A DNA stretch of 64,000 bases from UBA5336 sp964415675 (GCA_964415675.1 CAYQBG010000005.1:1-64000); one strand, 5' to 3'. Counted from the stretch's first letter, positions 32,506 through 41,077 are shown. The notes: generated by a model not told the origin, from the letters alone. Program-made: numbers and translations.

Positions 32506-35397
32506 TTAGTTGGCCGAGGTCACATTGCCCGACGCATCAACCGTCCAGCCGAGATACCATGTGTCATCGGCATTCTCGACCGCACCGAGATAGGTGGTGG
32601 CATCGAAGAAGTCGCCAAGGCTCGAAGTATCAGACGCGTCCGCATTCGCCTCAGCCAGGCCCGGCACGACACCCAGACCGTCAGCGCGCGTATAGAAGGA
32701 GAAGCCGCTGAGATTGGAGGTCGTCTCGGTCAGGTTGGTGATGGCCGCCCGCACCTCTGCGACATTGGCGTCGTCATCGTCGATATTCTCGGCAGTGTCG
32801 AGCAGGAGGCCGCTGATTGTCAGCTCAGCATTATCCGGAGCACGCGGACCGTCCAGCAGGAGGTTGTTCGAGGCATCGTCGATATCGAGACCCTTGGAGG
32901 TCGAAACGATGAGGCCGTTGAAGAAATCACCGCCCATACCTTCGCGGAAACGTGCACCAGGTGTCACCGGAGCGGACTGGGCATCCTTGGCACCGAGGAT
33001 CGTGAAATTCGCGATCTGCGGTGTCGAACGCGGGGTCGTGTCCGGCGCGGTCACGGAGCGGTTATCGCCCTCGAAACCATAGTCGCTGTCGGGGTGATGC
33101 TCGAGCAGGGCGTACTGAATCTTGCCCTTCCAGCCATCGGTCCAGTCGATGCTGTCATCGCGCGCACCGGTCATCACCACATTCTTGGCATTCGCGGTGC
33201 CACCGAAGAACTCGATGCCATCATCGCCATTATTGTGGACCTGGATGAAGTTGATGTCGGTCGCGTCGCCCACACCCTGGAAAGCGATTCCGTTCGACTG
33301 GTCTTCCTCGTTGAAGAAGATGCCAGCAAACTCGACGCGCACATATTCCAGCGCTCCGCTGTCATCATTGGCGTCACCGCCGCCGAACAGACCGGAGCCG
33401 GCCTCGCCGTCAAATTCACAGTCGGACGTGCCAGGCGTCGCCCCGCCATCGTTACACCTGTTGATCGGTGCCTTGCCGTTCAGGACCATGCCCAGCCACT
33501 GCGAAGTATCAGAGGCGTAGTCATTCTGGCCGCGAATGGCCGGACCAGACGTGAACACAATCGGCTCGGCCGCCGTGCCAACCGCTTCAATCCTGGAGCC
33601 ACGCGCGACATAGAGGCCGTCCACAGAAGCGTCACCATAAACGGTCACACCCGGCTCGATTGTGAGCGTCGCAGTGTCGGCACCATTGCCGGCAGCGGTC
33701 GGGCCATCGTCTTCACCAACAAACACCGTGCCGTCGAGACGGTAGATGATGTCATTGGCGCTGCCGAGCGTCAGGTCACGCGTAACGGTGCCGGAGATCG
33801 CACAGACAAGCTTGCCGGCCAGCTGACCATCCTGAGTGATGGTGTAGTCGCCCGGCGCACCGCTTTCGGGGCAGCTCACTTCAACAACGCCATCGTCAGC
33901 GAACACACTGCCCGGCTTTGTCCAGCCGGCAGCCCAGTTATCGGCCTCGGTCTCGCTCGGCGAGAAAGCGCCGATGAAGCCGAGATTGGTCAGTTCACCA
34001 ATGCCGTTGACGTCGAAGACCGGCACGGCGCCCACTTCCGGGCCCGGCACGAAATCTGCGTTGGCGAGCGTCGAAGGGGTCAGGACGTCCTGCGTTGCGG
34101 CAAGGATCTGATCGCCCGTGATATTGCCCGCAGCAGGGATCGCCGCTGTTTCGTCGATAATGTGCGATGCGATCGTCGTCTCGGCACCATCTACCGCGCT
34201 CGGGCCGTTGACCAACAGAGCCGCAGTCGCCTCATCACCAAACTTCAGCGCTTCGTCGAAATTGACGAAAATGCCATTGGCGAGAAGCGCAGCCGTGCCT
34301 TCACGAAGGCGGACGCCATCGGTCGTGCCGTCACCACCAACAAAGGTGAAATTGGAGATTTTCGGGAATGAGCGCGGCTGAGTGTCCGGCGCCGTCACCG
34401 AACGGTTATCAGCTTCGATCGCATAGTCGGCATCGTCGGCTGACTGAATTACCAGAACGCGCTGCAGCGAACCGGTCCAGCCATCCGTCCAGTCAACGCT
34501 GTCATCGGCCGCGCCGGTCAGAACGACATTCGTGGCTGAAACAGTGCCGCCGAAGAATTCGACGCCATCATCGCCATTGTTGTGGACCTGGATGTTCGAG
34601 ACCTGCGTGCCCGAACCCACACCCTGGAAGGCGATCCCGTTGGACTGGTCTTCCTCGTTGAAAAACACACCGGCATGCTCGACACGGACATAGTTCAGGG
34701 TGCCGGAATTGTCGGCCGCGTCACCACCGCCATAAACGCCGGAACCGGCCTCGCCATCATCTTCACAATCGGCAGAGCCTGGAGTGGCCGCATCGGTATT
34801 GCAATTATTGATCGGGGCAAAACCGTTAATCACGAGGCCGAGCCATTCAGCACGCGCGCCCGCATCGGCCGCGAGCAGCCCCTGCTCCCGCAGAAGTTCG
34901 TTGAATGAAGTGAACACGACCGGATTGGCTTCTGTGCCGGCCGCATTGATCTGCGAACCACGGTTCACATAGACGCCACCTGCGGCGCCCCGACCATAGA
35001 TCGTCGCGCCGGGCTCGAACGTCGCCGTCACGCCTGTTCCTGTCGCGCCATCCTGGCCTGCATCATTCCCGATGAAGACAGTCGTATCCACATAATAGCC
35101 GACGCCGGCCTGGAACGTGATATCTTCAGTGATCGGGCCTGTCACGGCCACCACCTCGACGGTCTGACCACCGTCTGTGGTGATTTCCGTGATCGCCAGA
35201 TTGGCGCTCGAAGCGTCGAAATTGTCCGGGACAAGATCAACATCAGCGCCAGTTGGCGCCGGCGGCGGGGTCGGCGCAGGTGCCGGGGCCGGGGCCGGGG
35301 CGCCCGGCGAGGAAATATCAGTGTCGGAGCATGCGACGAGTGCGACGCTGGCGGCGCCGAGCAGAAGCAGGCGGCGGAAGTTTTTAGCCGATTTCAT
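32506..35397 (-). CDS. Large duplicated surface-type lipoprotein, candidate type II secretion cargo
   Basis: I start at the ATG at 35397, where KNFRRLLLLGAASVALVACSDT gives a lipobox (LVAC, Cys at residue 23); length is 963. A Pro/Ala linker (PAPAPAPAPTPPPAP) follows. The rest consists of two similar halves of about 450 residues. Both contain the motifs GEAGSG, FFNEEDQSNGIAFQGVG, IQVHNNGDDG, EFFGGT and NRSVTAPDT. Repeated Asx-rich turns and alternating hydrophobics (YVRVEHAGVFF) suggest right-handed beta-helix domains, and the Asp-rich loops could bind calcium. No catalytic motif is recognised. It is placed between gspO and a TonB receptor, so secretion by the Gsp system and pairing with the receptor are inferred. 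Confidence 0.75.
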   Translation of the reverse strand: MKSAKNFRRLLLLGAASVALVACSDTDISSPGAPAPAPAPAPTPPPAPTGADVDLVPDNFDASSANLAITEITTDGGQTVEVVAVTGPITEDITFQAGVGYYVDTTVFIGNDAGQDGATGTGVTATFEPGATIYGRGAAGGVYVNRGSQINAAGTEANPVVFTSFNELLREQGLLAADAGARAEWLGLVINGFAPINNCNTDAATPGSADCEDDGEAGSGVYGGGDAADNSGTLNYVRVEHAGVFFNEEDQSNGIAFQGVGSGTQVSNIQVHNNGDDGVEFFGGTVSATNVVLTGAADDSVDWTDGWTGSLQRVLVIQSADDADYAIEADNRSVTAPDTQPRSFPKISNFTFVGGDGTTDGVRLREGTAALLANGIFVNFDEALKFGDEATAALLVNGPSAVDGAETTIASHIIDETAAIPAAGNITGDQILAATQDVLTPSTLANADFVPGPEVGAVPVFDVNGIGELTNLGFIGAFSPSETEADNWAAGWTKPGSVFADDGVVEVSCPESGAPGDYTITQDGQLAGKLVCAISGTVTRDLTLGSANDIIYRLDGTVFVGEDDGPTAAGNGADTATLTIEPGVTVYGDASVDGLYVARGSRIEAVGTAAEPIVFTSGPAIRGQNDYASDTSQWLGMVLNGKAPINRCNDGGATPGTSDCEFDGEAGSGLFGGGDANDDSGALEYVRVEFAGIFFNEEDQSNGIAFQGVGDATDINFIQVHNNGDDGIEFFGGTANAKNVVMTGARDDSIDWTDGWKGKIQYALLEHHPDSDYGFEGDNRSVTAPDTTPRSTPQIANFTILGAKDAQSAPVTPGARFREGMGGDFFNGLIVSTSKGLDIDDASNNLLLDGPRAPDNAELTISGLLLDTAENIDDDDANVAEVRAAITNLTETTSNLSGFSFYTRADGLGVVPGLAEANADASDTSSLGDFFDATTYLGAVENADDTWYLGWTVDASGNVTSAN
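32560..35280 (-). repeat. Internal tandem duplication, period about 1.35 kb
   Basis: The two halves of the lipoprotein gene are similar at DNA as well as protein level. For example, the segment around 33210-33245 encoding EFFGG and HNNGDDG recurs around 34557-34592, an offset of 1347 bases (449 codons). The boundaries are approximate. Third-position changes are common, so the duplication is not recent. Confidence 0.7.
35281..35304. repeat. Short hexanucleotide tract (GGGGCC-type) in the lipoprotein linker
   Basis: About three to four copies of a GGGGCC unit encode the Ala-Pro repeat just after the lipidated cysteine. Because the unit is six bases, slippage would change linker length by two residues without breaking the frame. 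Confidence 0.6.
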
Positions 35398-35620
35398 GAG
35401 AATTGGGCCCCTCGTTTGACCATTGAAACTCTGGTCCGCACCGGACATTCCGATTGCGGCACATTGCGGCTATTGCACAGCCATGTGACGCCAATATTAC
35501 AATCCTGTTGTCTTTGATCGGGACACCGTGCGGCCAGAAGCAACAGCCCGGCCTGCAAACCAGCTCATTCTGAAACAGTGACATGGCCCGCAAAGCTGAT
35601 TTCGTTCATGAAAATGCGGA

Positions 35621-36214
35621 TCATTTGCCCAAAAGCCACAACGCCCAGAAACCTCCGGCGATGAACGGCCCGAAAGCCACCGGAAGCGAGCTCCGGCTGA
35701 CCTTATGCAGATGACTGCGCGCAAGGATAAAGACTAGACCGGCGCCCGACGCCAGAAGCGCCACGAATGGCAGGGCCGTCCAGCCGAGCCAGGCGCCAGC
35801 GGCGGCAAACAGTTTGGCATCGCCAAGACCTAGCCCCTCGCGCCCCCGTCTCTGGCGATAGGCCCACGAAATACCGACAAACACAGCATAGCCGCTCATG
35901 GCGCCAATGAGGGCCGATTCGGGCGAAGGGGCGCCCGATTCGAAGGCCCAGCCCAGACCGGCTGCAACCAGCGGCCAGGTGATCATGTCCGGCAGTTGCA
36001 ACCGCTCGATGTCGATAAGCGCCGCCCAGACGAGTGCGAGCGCCAGCGGCATGGAGACCAGGTCACGCCCCGCCTTGCCGAATCCCCACTGCATGGCGAG
36101 TGCCGCAAGCACCAGTACAGGCAGGAGGACCAAGCCATGAACTCGCGTGAGGCGGAGTTTCCCGAACTGCCTCTGAAGGTGGCCGGCGACAGTGCGCTTA
36201 TCTTGGGATGGCAT
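35621..36214 (-). CDS. gspO: Prepilin peptidase, peptidase domain only
   Basis: GspO cuts the leaders of the pseudopilins GspG-K. This is an aspartic A24-type membrane peptidase: the two catalytic Asp residues are in ALIDIERLQLPDMITWP and GLGLGDAKLFAAAGAWLG (GxGD). It has about six membrane segments over 197 residues. The N-terminal domain with the CxxC zinc site that normally N-methylates the mature pilin is missing; the frame upstream only overlaps the neighbouring gene. I use the ATG at 36214 (36220 is an alternative); no clear ribosome site is visible, and the start lies inside the end of the oxygenase gene, suggesting coupling. Confidence 0.88.
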   Translation of the reverse strand: MPSQDKRTVAGHLQRQFGKLRLTRVHGLVLLPVLVLAALAMQWGFGKAGRDLVSMPLALALVWAALIDIERLQLPDMITWPLVAAGLGWAFESGAPSPESALIGAMSGYAVFVGISWAYRQRRGREGLGLGDAKLFAAAGAWLGWTALPFVALLASGAGLVFILARSHLHKVSRSSLPVAFGPFIAGGFWALWLLGK

Positions 36215-36863
36215 CGACATTGATGGCAATCGAAATGCGCTCGCGGGTTCCGTGATACGGGCGCACCCCATGGCGCAGCCAGGCCGGGAACATGATAAGG
36301 TCTCCGCGTGCGGTCTTGATTTCGGGCTGGACAGGCTGGGGCTGACCATCCTCTCCAACGAAACGGAACCGCGTATTGTGCATCATCGCAATGGGGAAGC
36401 GCGGGTCTTCGAAATAGAAATGCCCCCCGCACTCGCTGACATCATCACCAGCCTCCCCGTCTCCGCCCATGTCCAGATAGAGCACTGCCGACCAGAGATT
36501 GCCCGGATGAATGTGCATGTGATTCGATGCGCCGGGGCCGGAGATATTGACCCACATCTGAGCCCACCAGTCGAAATCGTCATGGGTAGCATTGGCGAAG
36601 GCTGACAGGCGCCGGGCAAGGGCAATCGCCTTGTCGGCGAGCGCCTGCGCCGGCGGGCCGCCCCACTCAACCATTTGGGTATCGGAATGCCAGCCGCCGA
36701 CATTGGACCGTTTCATGCCGCCGGGATCTTCCGCCATGCGCTGGCGCGAAACTTCCTCCAGCGCGCGCATCAATTCCTCGCCGCCGGTCAGTTTCGCCGT
36801 AACAATTGGTGTTTCGAACAGGGCGCCCTTCTGGGCCTTTACCCTCACATCGTCAAAGGACAT
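36198..36863 (-). CDS. Putative 2OG-Fe(II) oxygenase (TIGR02466-like)
   Basis: The sequence pattern of this family is visible: MWVNISGPGASNHMHIHPGN gives the proximal His ligands, LYLDMGGDG and GGHFYFEDPR form the jelly-roll strands, and DLIMFPAWLRHGVRPYHGTRERISIAIN carries the distal His and the Arg that binds 2-oxoglutarate. The substrate is unknown; family members are loosely annotated as hydroxylases. The ATG at 36863 has AGAGAGG seven bases upstream and gives 221 residues. Its 3' end overlaps the start of gspO, so it is probably cotranscribed with it. Confidence 0.72.
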   Translation of the reverse strand: MSFDDVRVKAQKGALFETPIVTAKLTGGEELMRALEEVSRQRMAEDPGGMKRSNVGGWHSDTQMVEWGGPPAQALADKAIALARRLSAFANATHDDFDWWAQMWVNISGPGASNHMHIHPGNLWSAVLYLDMGGDGEAGDDVSECGGHFYFEDPRFPIAMMHNTRFRFVGEDGQPQPVQPEIKTARGDLIMFPAWLRHGVRPYHGTRERISIAINVDAIPR

Positions 36864-36995
36864 TGCAAGGCCTCTCTTCATGCCACAAACAGCTGACGGA
36901 CTAGCCTGAAACAGGCAATTCCGCCAAGCCCGCACCGCTGCATGACGGGTCGTAGCCGTTACAGCTATGTCGCGATGGCCTGCCTGGCCCGCCGA

Positions 36996-37283
36996 TCAGA
37001 AGATGGTGGCGGCCAGCTGGTACATGGCGAACCAGAAAGCAAGGCAGATAACGATGATCGTGGCGAGAACCTGCCGCGGCGAAATCGCGATCATCCCGTC
37101 TTTCATGATACGATCTTCCAGACGTGCCTGCAATTCGCGCGCTGGCGATGGCGCGGGGACCATATCATCCAGGAAGGGCGCGCCGGTCTCTCTCACTTCC
37201 TCAACGCTCAGAACCGGATCGCGAGGTGCTGGAGCGGGCTCAAAGCCGACTTCGAATTCATCCTGCTTGCGCTGCGCGGCCAT
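36996..37283 (-). CDS. Small tail-anchored membrane protein, unknown
   Basis: A 95-residue protein not recognised as any family. AGGAGG sits six bases before the ATG at 37283, which strongly supports translation. The N-terminal two thirds are hydrophilic and Pro/Glu-rich (QDEFEVGFEPAPAPRDPVL), then comes a short amphipathic helix (ARELQARLEDRIMKDGMIA) and a C-terminal membrane segment (VLATIIVICLAFWFAMYQLA). The topology is that of a tail-anchored inner-membrane protein. It lies between the oxygenase and another membrane-protein gene, all on the minus strand. Confidence 0.6.
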   Translation of the reverse strand: MAAQRKQDEFEVGFEPAPAPRDPVLSVEEVRETGAPFLDDMVPAPSPARELQARLEDRIMKDGMIAISPRQVLATIIVICLAFWFAMYQLAATIF

Positions 37284-37378
37284 GATCGCCTCCTGACTAT
37301 TTCTGCCGCAAAGATGGCATGGCAAGCGTAAGGAAATCCTGAACGGATGAACGCGAATTCACCTGGCCATATATCGTT

Positions 37379-38158
37379 TCACACAGCGTCGTCTTCCGGC
37401 ACGAAAACACCGAGCGACCCGCAAAACGCACCAGCCAGATAAATTGTCGGGAAGAGGCCAAACGCCAAAACGATAATTCCCGCCCAACCCGCATGCGGCG
37501 CATACACGGAAAGCGCCAGGGCCATGATGGCCGGAATCGAAAAGACGAGGATCAATGCTCCGAGGATCTTCACCCCATGGCCGGTTGTCCAAGAGAAGGC
37601 TTCCAGGGCAATCACGCGCCTTCTGATGATGACCCCAGGCACGAAGGGCAGTGCCCGAGCCACCGCATAAAACCAGACGGCGAGGCCGAAAAGGAACACG
37701 CCCTGGCAGATCAGCCAGCCCGGTGTCTCCCGGTAGGTCGCCATCGCCTGTTCGAACCCGCCCGCCGCCTGACTGGCCTGGTCAAAATCGAACCCGGAGC
37801 CGACCATGACGCCGATAACCACCATTGTCGTTGTCAGAAGCGTCAGAAGCAGCAGAAAGCCGAGGACCAGCAGCAAGAGAACCGCCGAGGCCAGCAATCG
37901 CAGATGCGGTCGCCAGCCGCGCCAGGATCCCGCCTCATACCGATGCGCCGCGAACTGGCGCGCAACCAGAATCTGAACACAGCCAATAGCTGCCAGACTC
38001 CCCGCAATGACAGCCCAGAGGAATGGCAGTTCAAGCGCGAGGGCCAGGACCATCGCCGATATCAAGCTGCCCATGGTAAGCATGCTCGCGTGCTGGCGGG
38101 CACGCTGCCACACGTCAGCCACCAGCGCTGTCAGTCGAATTTCCGTATCCCCTGTCAT
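37379..38158 (-). CDS. Polytopic inner-membrane protein, unknown
   Basis: From the ATG at 38158 the protein has 259 residues with about six hydrophobic segments, including MLTMGSLISAMVLALALELP, LLASAVLLLLVLGFLLLLTL, WLICQGVFLFGLAVWFYAVA, ILGALILVFSIPAIMALALS and GIIVLAFGLFPTIYLAGAFC. The pattern is that of a small integral-membrane family with no transport or catalytic motif visible. It is divergent from trmFO with 80 bases between the starts. Confidence 0.62.
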   Translation of the reverse strand: MTGDTEIRLTALVADVWQRARQHASMLTMGSLISAMVLALALELPFLWAVIAGSLAAIGCVQILVARQFAAHRYEAGSWRGWRPHLRLLASAVLLLLVLGFLLLLTLLTTTMVVIGVMVGSGFDFDQASQAAGGFEQAMATYRETPGWLICQGVFLFGLAVWFYAVARALPFVPGVIIRRRVIALEAFSWTTGHGVKILGALILVFSIPAIMALALSVYAPHAGWAGIIVLAFGLFPTIYLAGAFCGSLGVFVPEDDAV

Positions 38159-38238
38159 TGCTGCGCAATTAGCGCTGCGCCCTGCAGACGGCAAGGAACC
38201 CTTGACCAGCCGGCTGATGCGCCGCATCTCGCTACAGT

Positions 38239-39648
38239 ATGACCAAATCCCCAATTCATATCATCGGCGGCGGCATGGCCGGCTCGGAGGCGGCCTGGCA
38301 GGCGGCTGAGATGGGCGTGCCGGTCATTCTCCACGAAATGCGCGGCGCGCGTGGCACCGAGGCACACAGAACAGACCATCTTGCCGAACTCGTCTGCTCC
38401 AATTCCTTCCGCTCCGACGACCACGAAACCAATGCCGTGGGAGTCATTCACGAAGAGATGCGCCGGGCCGGCGGGCTGATCATCCCGATGGCAGATCGCC
38501 ACCAGGTCCCGGCGGGCAGCGCGCTTGCCGTCGATCGCGACGGATTCTCCGCAGCCGTCACAGCCGCACTTGAAGCCCATCCGAATATCACGATCGAGCG
38601 CGAGGAGGTCACAGGCCTTCCGCCTGAAGACTGGGACAGCGTGATCATTGCCACGGGGCCACTGACCTCCCCTGCCCTGGCAGAGGCCATCCGCGCTCAG
38701 ACGGGCGAGGCTGATCTTGCCTTTTTCGACGCCATCGCGCCAATCGTTTATTTCGACTCCATCAACATGGATATCGCCTGGCGCCAGTCGCGCTATGACA
38801 AGCCGGGACCGGGCGGAGAAACAGCCGCCTATATCAACTGCCCGCTCGACGAGGCCCAGTATAACGCCTTCATCAACGCCCTGATCGACGGCGAGAAGAC
38901 GGAATTTCGAGACTGGGAAAAGGACACGCCGTATTTCGAGGGCTGTCTTCCGATCGAGGTGATGGCCGAGCGCGGTCGCGAGACGCTCCGGTTTGGTCCC
39001 CTCAAGCCCGTCGGCCTGACCAATCCGCGCGCACCGGACCGCAAACCCCATGCCATCGTCCAGCTTCGACAGGACAATGCCATTGGATCGCTCTGGAACA
39101 TGGTCGGTTTCCAGACCAAGCTGAAATATGGTGTCCAGTCGGAAATCTTCCGGATGATCCCGGGGCTTGAGGATGCACGTTTTGCCCGCCTTGGCGGCAT
39201 CCACCGCAACACTTTCCTCAACAGCCCGCGCCTGATCGATCAGCAGCTCAGGCTGAAATCCATACCTCGCCTGCGCTTTGCCGGCCAGATTACAGGCGTG
39301 GAGGGCTATGTCGAAAGCGCGGCCATGGGACTTGTGGCCGGCCGGCTGGCAGCAGCCGAAAAGCTCGGTCTCGACATTGCTCCGCCGCCAACCACCACGG
39401 CGCACGGTGCATTGGTGAACCATATCACCGGCGGACATCTTGCCGGGGATGGCAGCTTCCAGCCGATGAATGTCAATTTCGGCCTTTTCCCTGAACTGGC
39501 AGACGCTCCGCGTCACGATCCGGAGACCGGACGGCGCCTGAAAGGCAAGGAACGCGGGCGCGCGCGCAAACAGGCCATGGCGCGCCGCGCACTGGCTGAT
39601 TTTACGCCCTGGGCCGAGGCGTTCGCGCTCAGCCCCGCAGCGCAATAG
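38239..39648 (+). CDS. trmFO: Methylenetetrahydrofolate-tRNA (uracil-54-C5)-methyltransferase TrmFO
   Basis: TrmFO is the folate- and FAD-dependent enzyme that makes ribothymidine at tRNA position 54. The N-terminal dinucleotide-binding motif is IHIIGGGMAGSEAAWQAAE. CSNSFRSDD contains the conserved cysteine, and GCLPIEVMAERGRETLRFGP holds the active-site cysteine region. FAGQITGVEGYVESAAMGL is the second FAD signature. Length (469) fits. Alphaproteobacteria commonly use TrmFO rather than TrmA. The next gene begins seven bases after its stop. Confidence 0.95.
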   Translation: MTKSPIHIIGGGMAGSEAAWQAAEMGVPVILHEMRGARGTEAHRTDHLAELVCSNSFRSDDHETNAVGVIHEEMRRAGGLIIPMADRHQVPAGSALAVDRDGFSAAVTAALEAHPNITIEREEVTGLPPEDWDSVIIATGPLTSPALAEAIRAQTGEADLAFFDAIAPIVYFDSINMDIAWRQSRYDKPGPGGETAAYINCPLDEAQYNAFINALIDGEKTEFRDWEKDTPYFEGCLPIEVMAERGRETLRFGPLKPVGLTNPRAPDRKPHAIVQLRQDNAIGSLWNMVGFQTKLKYGVQSEIFRMIPGLEDARFARLGGIHRNTFLNSPRLIDQQLRLKSIPRLRFAGQITGVEGYVESAAMGLVAGRLAAAEKLGLDIAPPPTTTAHGALVNHITGGHLAGDGSFQPMNVNFGLFPELADAPRHDPETGRRLKGKERGRARKQAMARRALADFTPWAEAFALSPAAQ

Positions 39649-39655
39649 TCCAGCC

Positions 39656-40672
39656 ATGTCCTGGCGGCCGGCGCTCTCCGTCCTGGATCCCAGCCCGGTC
39701 TTTGACGGGCGCACCCCCGCCGATGCGCTGCGTGAGACCCGGGCGCTCGCCATGGCTGCGGAAGAGGCGGGATACCGGTCCTTCTGGGTTCAGGAGCATC
39801 ACAACACACCGAGCTTCGCCAGCACCGCGCCGGAAATCCTGATCGCGGACCTGGCCACACGCACATCGAAGCTGAAAATCGGGTCTGGCGGCGTGATGCT
39901 GCCAAATTACTCACCGCTGAAAGTGGCCGAGCAATTCGCCACACTCAGCGCGCTTTATCCGGGCCGGATCGAGCTTGGCCTGGGCCGGGCAACCGGAGCA
40001 GACCCACGCACCTCGGCGGCCCTGCTCGGTCCTGGCGGTCAGGCTTTCCCGCAGATGCTGCGTATGCTTCTCGACTGGTTGCAGGATGCCAGCGGTGAAG
40101 TGCCTCTGCCTGATAACCATCGCGCCCGCGGCATTCATGCCCAGCCCGCCGGAGCAAGGCCGGATGTCTGGCTCCTGGCCTCTTCCGCTGAGTCAGCGGC
40201 CTTTGCCGGCGCAATGGGGCTGAAACTCGCCTTTGCCGACTTCCTCAATCCAGGCGGCGGGCCGCAGGCGCTGGCGGCCTATCGCGACGCTTTCGAACCG
40301 TCACTGATCGCGCCGAAGCCCTATGCCGCCATCGCGCTGGTCGCGCTGGCCGCCAGCAGTCGGGACGAAGCCGAAAGTCTCGGCGCGCCTGCCGCTGCGT
40401 GGAATATCAAACGCGCGCAGGGAAAATTTGCCCCCTTCCCGAGCGCGAGCGAAACCGAGGCCATTCTGGACGAGGCCGGACCGGCCGCCGTCGACTATGC
40501 CCGCTCGCGCAGCCTGTCGGGTAAGGGGGAGGATATTGCCGTCAAATTGAGGGCACTGGCGAGGGCAGCCAGGGCAGATGAATTCTACCTGCTGACCATT
40601 GCGCCATCAGTGGACACAAGGATCGCCTCCCTTCGCCTGATCGCGGATGCATGGCGGAAATTGGCATGGTAA
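39656..40672 (+). CDS. LLM-class flavin-dependent oxidoreductase
   Basis: A luciferase-like monooxygenase-fold protein of 338 residues. It begins LSVLDPSPVFDGRTPADALRE and has the LLM family pattern AEEAGYRSFWVQEHH, KIGSGGVMLPNYSPLKVAEQF and LSALYPGRIELGLGRATG. This last block is shared with the MsnO8-type subgroup often annotated as alkanal monooxygenase-like. The true substrate is unknown; it likely uses reduced FMN. It follows trmFO by seven bases and may be cotranscribed. Confidence 0.87.
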   Translation: MSWRPALSVLDPSPVFDGRTPADALRETRALAMAAEEAGYRSFWVQEHHNTPSFASTAPEILIADLATRTSKLKIGSGGVMLPNYSPLKVAEQFATLSALYPGRIELGLGRATGADPRTSAALLGPGGQAFPQMLRMLLDWLQDASGEVPLPDNHRARGIHAQPAGARPDVWLLASSAESAAFAGAMGLKLAFADFLNPGGGPQALAAYRDAFEPSLIAPKPYAAIALVALAASSRDEAESLGAPAAAWNIKRAQGKFAPFPSASETEAILDEAGPAAVDYARSRSLSGKGEDIAVKLRALARAARADEFYLLTIAPSVDTRIASLRLIADAWRKLAW

Positions 40673-40696
40673 CCCTGTCACAGGGAGGGCCATGCC

Positions 40697-41077
40697 ATGC
40701 TGCAAGATGCCAAACTGATCGGCTTCATCGCCACCGCCAACCCGGAGGCGGCGTGCGCCTTCTACCGGGATATTCTGGGGTTGAAACTTCTCGACGAGTC
40801 CGAGCACGGGCTGGCCTTCATGAGCGGCGACCAGATGTTGCGCATCCAGAAAGTCGGCAAGTTCACCCCTCATCCGTTCACAGCCGCGGGCTGGGCTGTG
40901 GGAGATATTTCGGCCACGCTTGCCGCACTCCAGAACTCGGGTGTTGATCCGGTCATGTATGACGGGCTCGAACAGGACGAACAGGGGATCTGGTCGCCCG
41001 CGCCCGGCGTGAAGATCGCCTGGTTCCGCGACCCCGATGGCAACACGCTGTCGCTGACAGAATTTCCCAGCGGCTGA
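40697..41077 (+). CDS. VOC (glyoxalase/dioxygenase fold) family protein
   Basis: A 126-residue single-module vicinal oxygen chelate protein. It starts with LIGFIATANPEAACAFYRDILGLKLL, has HGLAFMSGDQMLRIQKV in the middle and ends with WFRDPDGNTLSLTEF. The final Asp-Pro-Asp-Gly-Asn and Glu are the usual metal-site strand of the fold, but substrate class (lyase, dioxygenase or resistance protein) cannot be assigned. AGGGAGGG lies seven bases upstream. It follows the flavin enzyme by 24 bases. Confidence 0.82.
   Translation: MLQDAKLIGFIATANPEAACAFYRDILGLKLLDESEHGLAFMSGDQMLRIQKVGKFTPHPFTAAGWAVGDISATLAALQNSGVDPVMYDGLEQDEQGIWSPAPGVKIAWFRDPDGNTLSLTEFPSG

Noticed and set aside
32314..34371. A 685-codon open frame on the plus strand across the receptor start and the duplicated lipoprotein
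   Set aside because: It crosses a terminator hairpin and two genes on the other strand, is rich in Arg, Ala and His as expected for antisense frames, and repeats because the lipoprotein repeats.
38155..39753. A 532-codon open frame on the minus strand over trmFO
   Set aside because: Antisense to TrmFO, which has all its motifs; no domain seen.
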